64,000 nucleotides of DNA from Streptomonospora wellingtoniae. Its GTDB lineage: Bacteria; Actinomycetota; Actinomycetes; Streptosporangiales; Streptosporangiaceae. The notes beneath the pieces are model-generated. The model did not search any database, had not been told where the DNA came from, and worked only from the letters and a program-made list of their open reading frames with translations. The translations under genes were made by a program, and so were the position numbers. The stretch spans positions 56,006-120,005 of the forward strand of contig NZ_JAVREK010000020.1 of assembly GCF_031845375.1 (NCBI RefSeq), in the 5' to 3' direction. Below are positions 1 to 8,672 of this stretch, in pieces; within the stretch, counting starts at the first letter, position 1; each line of letters begins with the position of its first letter.

Positions 1-1
1 C

Positions 2-1003
2 GGCGGGGTCTCCGAAGGCGAGCGGCGCTGGGTCGACGCGGTGGCGGGGTCGATCCTGCCGTTCCTCATCTTCTACAACGCTTGGGGCCGCTTCGCCGAG
101 GAGTTCCGCCAGTACAACGTGGAACTGATCAACCAGCGCGGCCTTACCGGGTTCGTCGAGATCAACGACGTCAACGCGCTCGGCCTTCCGCTGGCCGTCG
201 CGCTGGCATCCTTCCTGCTGCGGGTGCTGTGCGACCGGCTCTACGCCCGCACCGACAGCAAGATCCTGGGCATGTTCACGGCGGTGTTCGAGGCCAACTG
301 GATGTTCTTCGGCCTGTTCTCGATCATGCAGGTCTACAACAACATCAAGACCTGGGCCGCCCAGCGCCAGGCCTGGCACGCGTTCGAGAACGGCATCCTG
401 GAGTTCATGCGCAGCCTCGGCGGCGCCACGTCGCTGCCGATCGAGCAGGGTTACCTGGCCGCGTTGGACCTGGTCGGGCAGCTGCTGCTGCACCTGCGCG
501 ACGGCCTGTTCGAGCCGCTGCTGTGGCTGACCATCGCAGCGGTGATCTTCGGCGCCGAGATGGACCGCCACGATGCGCTGTTCCGCAAGGGCACCCGCGC
601 AGCCAAGATCGAGGACGCGCTGACCTCGCCGAGCAACAGCGTCCTGCGCCAGGTGGGCCGGCTCATGCGGCGCAGCGCGCAGGACCGGTGGACGCCCTTC
701 ATCAACGCCTTCCGCTTCATCCTGCGCGCGAGCCCGGTGTTCTACCTGGGCTTCTGCCTCTACTACGTGCTGATGGAGGTCGCCTTCGCCTGGCTGGAGC
801 GCGGCGTCTTCGTCGCGGTCGGGCCGCACGACTTCCTCGGCTGGTGGTGGCCGTGGCTCACGCCCGTCAACTTCATGGTCGACGCGCTGCACGAGCTGAT
901 GCGCGTGTGCCTTCTGGCGGCGACGTTCGAGGTCACCTTGCGCAGCCTGAACGCCTCCAGCACCGGACGCCGCGCCCGCGCGGCGGGGCGCGTGCACGCC
1001 TGA
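2..1003 (+). CDS. polytopic membrane protein, 5' end outside window
   Basis: The reading frame is open from base 2, so the true start is probably upstream; the first start codon inside the window is a GTG at 41. The visible part has about five to six hydrophobic segments (for example around 44-101, 190-240, 490-560, 720-800 and 840-945 in nucleotide terms) separated by charged loops, and ends in a basic Arg-rich tail. I do not recognise the family. It converges on the next operon, and a strong hairpin separates the two. Confidence 0.7.
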   Translation, partial: GGVSEGERRWVDAVAGSILPFLIFYNAWGRFAEEFRQYNVELINQRGLTGFVEINDVNALGLPLAVALASFLLRVLCDRLYARTDSKILGMFTAVFEANWMFFGLFSIMQVYNNIKTWAAQRQAWHAFENGILEFMRSLGGATSLPIEQGYLAALDLVGQLLLHLRDGLFEPLLWLTIAAVIFGAEMDRHDALFRKGTRAAKIEDALTSPSNSVLRQVGRLMRRSAQDRWTPFINAFRFILRASPVFYLGFCLYYVLMEVAFAWLERGVFVAVGPHDFLGWWWPWLTPVNFMVDALHELMRVCLLAATFEVTLRSLNASSTGRRARAAGRVHA

Positions 1004-1033
1004 GCGCCGTCGCCTGCGCACCCGGTCGGGCCC

Positions 1034-1065
1034 GCGCGGCCCCCGGCGGCCGCCGGGGGCCGCGC
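1034..1065. terminator. bidirectional terminator-like hairpin
   Basis: A perfect 14-bp G/C stem (1034-1047 with 1052-1065, loop GGCC) lies between two convergent genes and directly abuts the stop codon of the minus-strand gene. There is no U-tract, which is usual for actinomycete terminators. Confidence 0.7.
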
Positions 1066-2370
1066 TTACTCTTCCTGCTCGAAGCGCATCGCCTGGGGGG
1101 CGGGGTCCGCACCGCCGCCGGCGGTGGGCACGGCGACCTCGAAGACGAGTGAGTCGACGGCGTCGTCGGGCACGAGGAAGCTGACCACCACGCCGGCCTC
1201 CTCGCCGGCGGGCAGCGGCTCGCCGTCCTCGCCGGTGCATCCGTAGAGGACCGAGACCGTGCCCTCCAGGCTGGGCCGCATGGAGTAGCTGGAAGTCGGC
1301 TGCCACCAGCGGCCCTGGTCGTCGACCGCGCGGAAGTCGCAGTCCGTGAGGCGCTTGCGCGCCTTGCCCTCGCCGGGGGTCAGCTTGAACACGGCGTCGA
1401 CGAGGCGGGTGCCGTCGGGCGGCGGCGCAGATCCCTCCAGTTCGCCGACGAGCGTGCCGCGCAGCTCCCAGCGGCTGCCCACCAGCTCCGCGGGGTCCTC
1501 GGTGCCCGCGACCGCGATCGGCTCCGGCGATATCGCGCCCTGGTCGAGCATCGCCTCGCGCTCCATCCACCAGGGCACGCCGAGAGCGGTCGGCAGCGCC
1601 ACCGCCAATACGGCGATTGACGGCAGGTGGGCGCGCCTCCAGAACGGGAGCGCCCGCCGCGCGCGTGGGCTCCCCTGCGTTACAGGCAGCGCGGGGTGCG
1701 GCGGCTGCGCCTGCGGAGGGTACCCGCCGGGCGGCGGCGCGAAGGCGGGCGTGCCCGGAGGCGGGGGAGGCCCATAGGGGCCTTGCGGACCGTACGGGCC
1801 GGGCGGACCCTGCGGCACCTGCTGCCCCTGGGGGCCGGGCGGACCGACCGGTCGGCCGCCCTGGGGACCGCCGGGCGGCGGGGGGCCGACCTGCGGAGCG
1901 CCGGGCGGCGGCGGTGGCGGGCCCGGGCGGCCCTGGGACGGGTGCGGGCCGGGCTGCGGCCCCTGCCAGGGCGGCGGGCCCGGCTGCTGTCCCGGCGGCG
2001 GTCCCTGCGGTCCCCGGGGAGCCTGAGGCCCCGGTCCCCCATGGGGAACGGGGCCGCCGGGCCGCGGGCCGGGGCCCGACGGCCCCGGGTGGGGACCGTT
2101 GGCGCCGGGGGGCGGAGGCGCCGGGGCAGGGCGGCCGCCCTGCTGTCCGGGCGGGCCGGCAGGCGGCCGGTTCCCCGGGGGCGGAGGCGCGGGGCGGCCC
2201 TCCGGGCCGGGGGCCGAGGGCGGGTGCTCCGGGGACGGACGCTGCCCGCCGGAGGGATGCCGCTGCCCCTCGGGGGGCGTCGGCGGCTGCCGGTCGCCGG
2301 AGGACTGCTTCTCGGCGCGCGGCCGATGGTCGTGGGGCCGCTCGCCGCGGCGGGGGTCGTCAGGGTGCAT
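1066..2370 (-). CDS. Pro/Gly-rich membrane-anchored protein with extracytoplasmic C-domain
   Basis: 434 aa. Residues 1 to about 245 are a low-complexity Pro/Gly/Gln tail, taken to be cytoplasmic. One hydrophobic segment follows near residues 255-275 (AVLAVALPTALGVPWW), then a folded domain of about 150 aa to the C-terminus. It is the last gene of a three-gene minus-strand operon, 12 bp after the previous gene. All three products are single-pass proteins with an extracytoplasmic domain, which suggests one envelope complex (inference). The function is not recognised. Confidence 0.75.
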   Translation of the reverse strand: MHPDDPRRGERPHDHRPRAEKQSSGDRQPPTPPEGQRHPSGGQRPSPEHPPSAPGPEGRPAPPPPGNRPPAGPPGQQGGRPAPAPPPPGANGPHPGPSGPGPRPGGPVPHGGPGPQAPRGPQGPPPGQQPGPPPWQGPQPGPHPSQGRPGPPPPPPGAPQVGPPPPGGPQGGRPVGPPGPQGQQVPQGPPGPYGPQGPYGPPPPPGTPAFAPPPGGYPPQAQPPHPALPVTQGSPRARRALPFWRRAHLPSIAVLAVALPTALGVPWWMEREAMLDQGAISPEPIAVAGTEDPAELVGSRWELRGTLVGELEGSAPPPDGTRLVDAVFKLTPGEGKARKRLTDCDFRAVDDQGRWWQPTSSYSMRPSLEGTVSVLYGCTGEDGEPLPAGEEAGVVVSFLVPDDAVDSLVFEVAVPTAGGGADPAPQAMRFEQEE

Positions 2371-2382
2371 TGGCGGCGCTTC

Positions 2383-2994
2383 CTACGACGTCTTGGCGGG
2401 TGCGGGAACGTCGATACGCTCGTCCGGCCGGGAGAGGCGCTGGTCGAGCTCTGCTCCGCTCAGCCCCAGGTCGATGTCGGCGCGGGCGCTGAGGCGGTCG
2501 TCGACCGACTCGCGGGCGTTCACCTGGAGGACGGGTGCGGAGATCCGGTCCTCGGGCACCTCGAACACCAGCATGCCGGTGACGGGGATCCCCGCCTCCA
2601 GCGTGGTGCTGAGGCCGCCGGAGAGGCTGTTGCTCAGCCACCCGTTGGCGGAGTAGACGTAGCCGTCGTCCATCACGAGTTCGGCGTCGACGTTGATCAG
2701 CGGAGCCGAGGCCGAGGTGATCCGGACGGTGGCCACCAGCCACACGCCGTGCGCCTCGATCGGCCCGGAGGAGCCGAAGCCGTCCTTGTCGGCCACGGTC
2801 TCGGCGAACCGGACCTTCTGCACGGTGACGGAAAACTGGTCGGCGTCGACGGGCTCGCCGATGTCGCCCGAGTAGGCGATGGGCTCGGTCGCCAGCGTCT
2901 CGTCGGGCACCAGCGACTGGGCCGCCACGATCAGGGCGAGCAGCGTCAGGGTGGCGAAGGTCGCGAACGCGCTGCGGACGAAAGAGGAGGCCAC
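2383..2994 (-). CDS. secreted or membrane-anchored protein, DUF4352-like fold (tentative)
   Basis: 203 aa. The N-terminal hydrophobic stretch (residues about 8-26) is a signal anchor. The remaining roughly 170 aa are rich in alternating hydrophobic/polar beta-type sequence, with phrases such as SVTVQKVRFAETV and GVWLVATVRITS that resemble DUF4352-type immunoglobulin-like domains. It starts 7 bp after the upstream gene. No enzyme motif is visible. The fold is inferred from pattern, not from a search. Confidence 0.7.
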   Translation of the reverse strand: MASSFVRSAFATFATLTLLALIVAAQSLVPDETLATEPIAYSGDIGEPVDADQFSVTVQKVRFAETVADKDGFGSSGPIEAHGVWLVATVRITSASAPLINVDAELVMDDGYVYSANGWLSNSLSGGLSTTLEAGIPVTGMLVFEVPEDRISAPVLQVNARESVDDRLSARADIDLGLSGAELDQRLSRPDERIDVPAPAKTS

Positions 2995-3001
2995 GCGCGT
3001 C

Positions 3002-3733
3002 TCACCCCTTCCCGAGCGGGATGGTGACCTCGGCCGCGACGTCGTCGGTGGCCTTCCAGGACTTGGACTGGTCGGTGAAGCCCGGCGAGAACTCGGTCTC
3101 GCTGAAGGTCAGGGTCACCTCGTCCTCCTTCTCGGCGAGCGGCGCCACGTCCTCGGGGGTCTTCATCAGCTCGTCGAGGTCGAAGGGCTCGGAGTCGCCC
3201 GACTCGCCTTCCAGGCCGGCCAGAGGGTTGTCGGACTGCTCCTGCTCGTCCTGCTTGTCGTCCGCCTCGGCCTTGCGCAGCGACCACGTCATGACGACCT
3301 TCTCGCGCATACCGGGCTGGACCTCGAACACCAGGCCCTCAGGGTGGCGGACGTAGGCCAGGCTGAGCGCGGACGCGTCGATCGCGCCGGAGGGGAACGC
3401 CACCTCGATCACGCGGCCCAGTTGGCTGACCTGAAGGGGCTTGGTGTCGTTCGAGGTGAGTTCGGCGCGTACCTGGAGCGCGGTGAGGCCGGCGTCGTCC
3501 TTGACGAACTCCGCTTTCTGCGGGGTCAGGGTGTACATCTTGGTGCGCACCTCGGTACCCGGCTCGACGCCGCGGCCGGCGTCCGCCCGGGCCAGGCCGC
3601 CGGTCGCCCAGAGCAGAAGGGTCGCCGCCGCCAGGACGGCGGCGGCCATCAGCAGGATGACCACCCTCCAGAGCGTGCTCTGGGGAAGGAGGCCGCTCGA
3701 TTCTTCGTCGGTGTCTGGAGCGTGGTGTGCCAC
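3002..3733 (-). CDS. single-pass membrane protein with extracytoplasmic domain
   Basis: 243 aa and first gene of the three-gene operon. A short cytoplasmic tail is followed by a transmembrane segment at about residues 23-46 (VVILLMAAAVLAAATLLLWA) and a mostly beta extracytoplasmic domain with an acidic Asp/Glu/Gln-rich linker in its second half. Its general design matches the two downstream genes. I do not recognise the family. Confidence 0.75.
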   Translation of the reverse strand: MAHHAPDTDEESSGLLPQSTLWRVVILLMAAAVLAAATLLLWATGGLARADAGRGVEPGTEVRTKMYTLTPQKAEFVKDDAGLTALQVRAELTSNDTKPLQVSQLGRVIEVAFPSGAIDASALSLAYVRHPEGLVFEVQPGMREKVVMTWSLRKAEADDKQDEQEQSDNPLAGLEGESGDSEPFDLDELMKTPEDVAPLAEKEDEVTLTFSETEFSPGFTDQSKSWKATDDVAAEVTIPLGKG

Positions 3734-3862
3734 GAGCAGGAAGTGTAGAGGGAACCACCCCCTTCGTGCCCTTTCGCGGCCTGATGAGGACAGATTCCCG
3801 AGTGTCGGGAACCGAACGCCCGGGTAGCGCGCGCGGCCCGCCGAGAGGGGCTGCCGTCAGCC

Positions 3863-3905
3863 GAAAGTGAACTGAAAGCGGTCCGCAAGACCCTGTTCCT
3901 AGGCT
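3863..3905 (+). promoter_or_regulatory. candidate SARP-type promoter of the small-peptide genes
   Basis: Two direct GAAAG repeats (3863-3867 and 3874-3878) are spaced exactly 11 bp apart, one helical turn, and are followed by a TAGGCT -10-like hexamer at 3900-3905. SARP regulators bind direct repeats with 11-bp spacing. The distance from the repeats to the -10 is longer than in textbook SARP promoters, so this remains a weak candidate. Confidence 0.35.
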
Positions 3906-3924
3906 GGAACCACGTTCAGCCGGA

Positions 3925-3959
3925 CCGGCACCCGCAGGAGGACGGCCTGCGGGCGCCGG
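3925..3959 (+). other. 5'-UTR hairpin before the peptide genes
   Basis: CCGGC-A-CCCGCAGG (3925-3938) pairs with CCTGCGGG-C-GCCGG (3946-3959): 13 bp with one mismatch and a 7-nt loop. It begins close to the start point predicted from the -10 at 3900, so it would form at the 5' end of a leader of about 170 nt. Attenuator or mRNA stabiliser are both possible. Confidence 0.4.
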
Positions 3960-4082
3960 CCGCGTTGGGCACGGGGTCGTCGGCGGTTGGAAGCCGACCG
4001 GGCCCCGGAGTGCTTCGGGCCGAAACCTCGATCGCGGGGGCAGGCCTTCTCCTTGACGTTCCATGCGACCGAAGGAGTCTCC

Positions 4083-4241
4083 ATGACTTCGCCCCTGCTC
4101 GTCGGCGCCCGCAGCGTCGAGGCGGAGTTCGCGGCCATCATCGCCAGGGTCGATCCCTTCTCCGAACCGGACTACGAGACGTTCGAGGAGGACGAAGACC
4201 AGCCGGTCGACGACGACGCACCGATGGTTGACTGGCCCTAG
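4083..4241 (+). CDS. small acidic peptide A (52 aa), paralog of the next gene
   Basis: ATG at 4083 follows a good GAAGGAG ribosome site. The N-terminal half contains VEAEFAAIIARVDPFSEPD, and the second half is very acidic (Glu/Asp runs) and ends DWP. The same AEFA-I-AR-PFSEPD block recurs in the next gene, so this is a duplicated coding unit rather than chance. There is no Cys, signal peptide or transmembrane segment. Possible roles are a RiPP-type precursor, a regulator ligand, or an AfsS-like small effector of the adjacent SARP gene; none is proven, and no modification enzyme is visible nearby. Confidence 0.7.
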   Translation: MTSPLLVGARSVEAEFAAIIARVDPFSEPDYETFEEDEDQPVDDDAPMVDWP

Positions 4242-4292
4242 CCCCCTTCGGTCCGCATCCGTGCACCACTCTGCAGAAACCGAGGATCACCG

Positions 4293-4466
4293 ATGAGCCA
4301 AGCAGCGGTCGCCCCCGCCGCGTCGATCGACGCGGAGTTCGCTTCCATCGCCGCCAGGATCGAGCCGTTCTCCGAGCCCGACCCCGAGCAGGAGGACCAG
4401 ACGGCCCCCGAGAGCGCCCCTTCCGAGAAGGAGGCGGAGACTCCCGAGAAGGAGTCCGACAAGTAG
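4293..4466 (+). CDS. small acidic peptide B (57 aa), paralog of the previous gene
   Basis: ATG at 4293 follows a GAGGA site. It shares the central block with peptide A (here IDAEFASIAARIEPFSEPD). The tails diverge: this one is Glu/Lys/Pro/Ser-rich and ends SDK. The aligned block keeps the protein pattern while many codons differ, which suggests selection on the peptide. It lies 51 bp after peptide A and is followed by a strong hairpin, so both probably form one short transcript. Function unknown. Confidence 0.7.
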   Translation: MSQAAVAPAASIDAEFASIAARIEPFSEPDPEQEDQTAPESAPSEKEAETPEKESDK

Positions 4467-4507
4467 GGGCGACGAGTCCCGGGGGCCGCTGATGCGGTCC
4501 CGCGTGC

Positions 4508-4554
4508 CGCTGTGGACGCCGTGCTTCGGGGAGGGGAGCACGGCGTCCACAGCG
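4508..4554 (+). terminator. terminator-like perfect hairpin
   Basis: An 18-bp perfect inverted repeat (4508-4525 with 4537-4554, 11-nt loop) is followed by a short T/C-rich run. It separates the peptide genes from the regulator gene. Confidence 0.7.
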
Positions 4555-4590
4555 CTGTTGCTTCCCCCGGTGCCGCGCGAACCGCCTTGC

Positions 4591-4603
4591 TAGAGTGCTG
4601 TTC
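4591..4603 (+). promoter_or_regulatory. leaderless -10 element of the SARP regulator
   Basis: TAGAGT at 4591-4596 ends 7 nt before the GTG at 4604, and no Shine-Dalgarno sequence precedes that codon. This is the geometry of a leaderless actinobacterial promoter, in which transcription starts on the start codon. Confidence 0.5.
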
Positions 4604-7600
4604 GTGAATTTTGGCGTGCTCGGCCCCATATCAGCGTGGTCGAACGACGGAGAGTCGCTCTCCGTCGGCGGTCCGCGACAGCGCTGCGTACTGGGCACGC
4701 TTCTCATGGAGCGGGGCAAGGAAGTCACCGTCGACCGCCTGATCGAGTACCTGTGGGACGACGACCCGCCCCGGACCGCCCGCTCCGTGATCCAGGTGCA
4801 GATCTCGCACCTGCGCCGCTCCTTTCCCGACGTCATCCAGACGACCGCCGGCGGCTACATGGCGGCGGTCGAGGCGGACCGGGTCGACCTGCACCGGTTC
4901 CGCGCACTCGTCGAACGCGCCAAGGCCGCGGGCGACCCCGCCGAGGAGGCCGTCCTCTGGGACGACGCGCTCGCGTGCTGGCGCGGCCAGCCCTTCTCCG
5001 GCACCGGCTCCGAGCACCTGTGGAACGCCGTCGCCCGGCCGCTGCTCGAAGAGAACTGGAGCGCCTGGACCTCGTGGGCGCAGTGCGCGTTCGCCCTGCA
5101 CCGCTACACCGAGATCGTCACCCGGGTCACGCCGCTGGTGCGCGAGGACCCGATGCGGGAGCGCCTCCAGTACTTCCTGATCGCTGCGCTGTACCGCAGC
5201 GGGCAGCGCGCCTCCGCGCTCGCGGTTTTCCAGGAGTGCCGGGAGTACCTGGCCGAGGAGCTCGGCGTCGACCCGAGTCCCGAGGTCATGGAGCTGCACG
5301 GGCAGATCCTGCGCGACACCGAGTCCAACGTCGGGCGGCTCATCGGCGCCGTCGACTCCTCGGGCGGGGCGGCCCCGGTTGAGCAGACGCCGCTACGGGC
5401 GCAGCGGCCGCGCGACTTCGTCTCGCGCAACGACCTCCCGCGCGACATCCCCGACTTCACCGGGCGCGAGAACGACGTGGACCGCCTGCTCGCGCTCGGG
5501 ATGCGCGACGAGAACCGGGCCGAGATCGCTGTCGTGACCGGCCTGGGCGGAGCGGGTAAGACGACTCTGGCCGTGCACGGCGCGCACCGGCTGGCCGACC
5601 GGTTCCCCGACGGCCTGCTGTTCATCGACCTCTACGGCTACACGGTCGAGCACGAACCCGTCATCCCCGCCGCGGCGCTGGGCAGCCTCCTGCGCGCGAT
5701 CGGCGTGCAGCCGGACGCGATCCCGGAGTCCGTCGAGGAGCGCGCCGCGCTGTGGCGCGCGAGCCTGACAGGTCGGCGGGTGCTGATCGTGCTGGACAAC
5801 GTCGCCAACTTCGCGCAGATCAGCCCGTTGCTGGCGGCCGCACCGGGGTCCTTCACCCTCGTCACCTCGCGCCAGGACCTGCCCGGGCTGAGCGGGGCGC
5901 AGTACATCTCCCTGGGCATGCTCACCGAGGAGTCGTCGCTGCGCCTGTTCTCGGCCGTTCTGGGGCAGGACCGCGTCGACCAGGAGGAGCCGACCGCGCG
6001 CGAGGTCGTGCGGCTGTGCGGCGGGCTCCCGCTCGCGCTGCGCATCGTGGCGGGCCGCATGCTCAGCCGACCGCGCTGGACCTTCGAGCACGTCAAGCAG
6101 CGGCTTACCGAGCACCACCGGATGTTCCGCGAGCTGCGGATCGAGGGCCACAGCGTCGAAGCCGTCTTCGAGCTGTCCTACCAGAGTCTCAACGAAGAGC
6201 AGCGCCGCGCGTTCCTCATCCTGGGCGTGATGATCGGCGGCACCGTCGACCTCCACGGCGCGGCCGCCCTGCTCGACTGCGACCCTCCCGAGGCCGACGA
6301 CCTGCTCCAGGAGCTGGTGAGCGTCTGCCTGTTCGAAGAGCCCAGCGTCGACCTCTACCGGTTCCACGACCTGCTCGGCTCCTACGCCCGCGAGAAGGCG
6401 GCCACCGATCTCTCCCCTGCCGAGGCCGAGGAGGCTCGGCGCCGCCTCGCCGACCACTACCTCGACATGGCCAATCGCGCGGCCGACATGATGGGGCCGC
6501 GCGGCCACCACTACGAGATCGACCGGAGCAGCTCCTCCAGGTACGAGACCACGCTGGCCGACCACGCCCAGGCCACCGCGTGGTTCGAGCGCCACCAGGA
6601 CAACCTCGCCTCGGCTGTGGACTTCTACGCGGGCGCAGGGCTGGACGAGCAGGCGTGGCAGCTCGCCGACTCGCTGTGGCGGCACTACGCGAACCACGGC
6701 CAGACCGAGCTGATGATGTCGACCCAGGAGAAGGCGCTCGCCGCCAGCCGGGCCAACGGCAACGTGCGCGGCAGCGCCGCCACCCTCATCGGCCTTGGCA
6801 TCGCCCACTGCCTGGCGGGCCGGTTCAGCCACTCGCTGAACCTGCTGAACGAGGCGCGCGAGCTGCTGGAGACCATCGACGACGAGCGCGGCAAGGCGCG
6901 GGTCTACTCCAGCCTGAGCATGGTCTACGACCGGATGGGGCGCTTCCACGAGGCCCTCTCCTGCATCTGGAAGGTGTTCGAGTATGCGGTCGCCGCCGGC
7001 GACCGCTCCCTTGAGGGCGTACAGCGGGCCAACCTGGGCGCGATGTACCAGGTTCTGGGCGACTACGAGAAGGCCCTTGAGCTCTGCGAGTCGGCACTGA
7101 AGATCAAGAGCGAAGAGGGGCAGTACGAGACCTCCGCCCAGGTCCTGCGCGTGCTGGGAGAGGTCAACTCCCAACTGGGCAAGCTGGACCAGGCCTTCTC
7201 CTACCTGTCCGAGGCGCTGAAGCTCGCGCAGCTCATCGGGTCCCAGCGTGACGAGTTCTACATCCGCAACGGCATGGCGGTGGCCCAGCGCCGCAGCGGC
7301 GACATCGAGGCGGCGATCGAGTCGCACAAGGCCGCCCTGCAGCTGGGAGAGGAGGTCGGACAGCACAGCGCGGACTCCGAGATCCTGTCTGAGCTGGGGT
7401 GCGCCTACGCCGAGTACGGTGACGCGGCCGAAGCCCAGCGGATCCAGGAGCGGGCGCTGGAGCTGGCCCGCACCAGGGGCGAGCGCCACGTCGAAGGACG
7501 CGCTCTGCTGCGGCTCGGCCTCCTGCCCGAGGCCGTCCCGCACGACGATCGGGTGACCTATCTGGCGAGCGCCGCCAAGCTCTTCGCCGACCTGGGCGCT

Positions 7601-7645
7601 CCGGAGACACAAGAGGCCCAGGCGGAGCTGCAGAAGCTCGTCTGA
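4604..7645 (+). CDS. AfsR-like SARP/BTAD/NB-ARC/TPR transcriptional regulator
   Basis: 1013 aa from the GTG at 4604; a GTG at 4595 would add three residues. Domains: an OmpR-type winged helix (about 1-95, beginning FGVLGP), a bacterial transcriptional activation domain (about 100-245), an NB-ARC ATPase with P-loop GLGGAGKTT (about residue 310), Walker B VLIVLDN and a GLPLALR motif, then TPR repeats over about 660-1000. The layout is that of AfsR-type STAND regulators, which oligomerise on ATP or ligand binding and activate promoters through the SARP domain. The two upstream peptides and their 11-bp repeats are plausible targets or partners (inference). Confidence 0.92.
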   Translation: MNFGVLGPISAWSNDGESLSVGGPRQRCVLGTLLMERGKEVTVDRLIEYLWDDDPPRTARSVIQVQISHLRRSFPDVIQTTAGGYMAAVEADRVDLHRFRALVERAKAAGDPAEEAVLWDDALACWRGQPFSGTGSEHLWNAVARPLLEENWSAWTSWAQCAFALHRYTEIVTRVTPLVREDPMRERLQYFLIAALYRSGQRASALAVFQECREYLAEELGVDPSPEVMELHGQILRDTESNVGRLIGAVDSSGGAAPVEQTPLRAQRPRDFVSRNDLPRDIPDFTGRENDVDRLLALGMRDENRAEIAVVTGLGGAGKTTLAVHGAHRLADRFPDGLLFIDLYGYTVEHEPVIPAAALGSLLRAIGVQPDAIPESVEERAALWRASLTGRRVLIVLDNVANFAQISPLLAAAPGSFTLVTSRQDLPGLSGAQYISLGMLTEESSLRLFSAVLGQDRVDQEEPTAREVVRLCGGLPLALRIVAGRMLSRPRWTFEHVKQRLTEHHRMFRELRIEGHSVEAVFELSYQSLNEEQRRAFLILGVMIGGTVDLHGAAALLDCDPPEADDLLQELVSVCLFEEPSVDLYRFHDLLGSYAREKAATDLSPAEAEEARRRLADHYLDMANRAADMMGPRGHHYEIDRSSSSRYETTLADHAQATAWFERHQDNLASAVDFYAGAGLDEQAWQLADSLWRHYANHGQTELMMSTQEKALAASRANGNVRGSAATLIGLGIAHCLAGRFSHSLNLLNEARELLETIDDERGKARVYSSLSMVYDRMGRFHEALSCIWKVFEYAVAAGDRSLEGVQRANLGAMYQVLGDYEKALELCESALKIKSEEGQYETSAQVLRVLGEVNSQLGKLDQAFSYLSEALKLAQLIGSQRDEFYIRNGMAVAQRRSGDIEAAIESHKAALQLGEEVGQHSADSEILSELGCAYAEYGDAAEAQRIQERALELARTRGERHVEGRALLRLGLLPEAVPHDDRVTYLASAAKLFADLGAPETQEAQAELQKLV

Positions 7646-7972
7646 AGGCGCGCCGCCCGCCCCCGGACGTGCGCCGGACTACGCCGGTCGTCACTTTGGG
7701 TGGTTTCACGGGAAACAGCAGGTGAGCGTTCGGAAGCGAACGCGGTGGGCGGGCCGCCGGAGGCCCGGGCCTTTCATGACACCGGCTCGCAGGACTCGAA
7801 CCGCCGCGGGGGGTGCACCCGTCGCCTCGTTCGCCGGGGATCGCCCCCATGGACCGGTGCTGCGTGTACCCGAGCGGACGCCTCCCCTCCTCCCCGCTGC
7901 CGGAGAGGAGGCCAAGGCCCTGTCCGCAGAGGAAGGGGAGGCATCCTGCTCGCCCGTGGAACGGCCGTCGTC
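7646..7972. other. intergenic, no convincing gene
   Basis: Frames here are open only because of high GC, and none shows a recognisable domain or a good ribosome site. A T-loop-like string at 7789-7802 on the minus strand is not part of a foldable tRNA. Confidence 0.5.
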
Positions 7973-8320
7973 CTACGGCCCGCCCTGGGGCGGACCGGGG
8001 CCGGCGGCGTTCCACCGCCCGCCCCGCACCGCGGCGGAGCCGAGAGCGGTCGGCGCCTCCTCACGGTGCTGCGGGCACAGGTGGTCGCCGGTCGCGCGCG
8101 CCCGCACGCAGCGGGGCGCGGCGCATCGGTGCTCTCCGAGTCGTGAGCGGAAGGTGCGGATGTGCGTGGTGCAATGGCGTTCTGTCGGCTCTGTGAGCTC
8201 GATGCAGTCGCCCACCGAGCACACCCGGGACCCGTTGAGCCACCGCGACAGGCGGACCCACCACGGGATCGGGACGGCGGACGGGGGATCGGGAACGGGT
8301 ACACGGCTCTCGGCTCCCAT
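7973..8320 (-). CDS. small protein with two tandem CX4CX10CX2H zinc-knuckle motifs
   Basis: 115 aa. It contains CSVGDC...RHCTTH and CAAPRC...HLCPQH, two copies of C-X4-C-X10-C-X2-H in tandem, a pattern known from small zinc-binding proteins of actinobacteria and phages. Third codon positions are mostly G/C. The start is uncertain: GGGAG lies too close to the ATG at 8318-8320. It sits between the SARP regulator and tRNA-Pro. Role unknown; nucleic-acid binding is a guess from the motif. Confidence 0.5.
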   Translation of the reverse strand: MGAESRVPVPDPPSAVPIPWWVRLSRWLNGSRVCSVGDCIELTEPTERHCTTHIRTFRSRLGEHRCAAPRCVRARATGDHLCPQHREEAPTALGSAAVRGGRWNAAGPGPPQGGP

Positions 8321-8515
8321 GCTCCCAAGGTGCGTCGCGCGCCCCCGCCCGGCAACCCCGAGGGCCGCTCCCGGCCGTTTCCTCTAGAGAGGTTTGCCAA
8401 TCCCCGCATCCCGGCACCTCGCCCCACCACCCCCACCCGTCCACCCGGCCTCGCCGCCGTCCCCGAACGTGTGCGACCACGCCCGCACGTCCGCTAGACT
8501 GTTCCTCGGCGCAAA

Positions 8516-8592
<77 letters not shown>

Positions 8593-8595
8593 GGG

Positions 8596-8625
8596 AAAAG
8601 GCCGGTCCACACGGACCGGCCTTTT
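8596..8625 (+). terminator. terminator after tRNA-Pro (element-borne)
   Basis: AAAAGGCCGGTCC pairs perfectly with GGACCGGCCTTTT (13 bp, loop ACAC), ending in a T-run. It lies inside the element, so it replaces the chromosomal terminator now found beyond attR at 22381-22410. Confidence 0.85.
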
Positions 8626-8672
8626 CGCGTGAGGAAGCCAAACTGGAAGCCATTCGGCTTCCGTGGCCGCGG

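Noticed and set aside
5393..7612. 739-aa open frame on the minus strand
   Set aside because: It is the antisense shadow of the SARP/NB-ARC/TPR gene; high GC keeps the opposite frame open and it has no domain.
7789..7802. GGTTCGAGTCCTGC on the minus strand, like a tRNA T-loop
   Set aside because: The T-stem has two mismatches and no matching anticodon or D-arm is found within the expected distance; probably chance.
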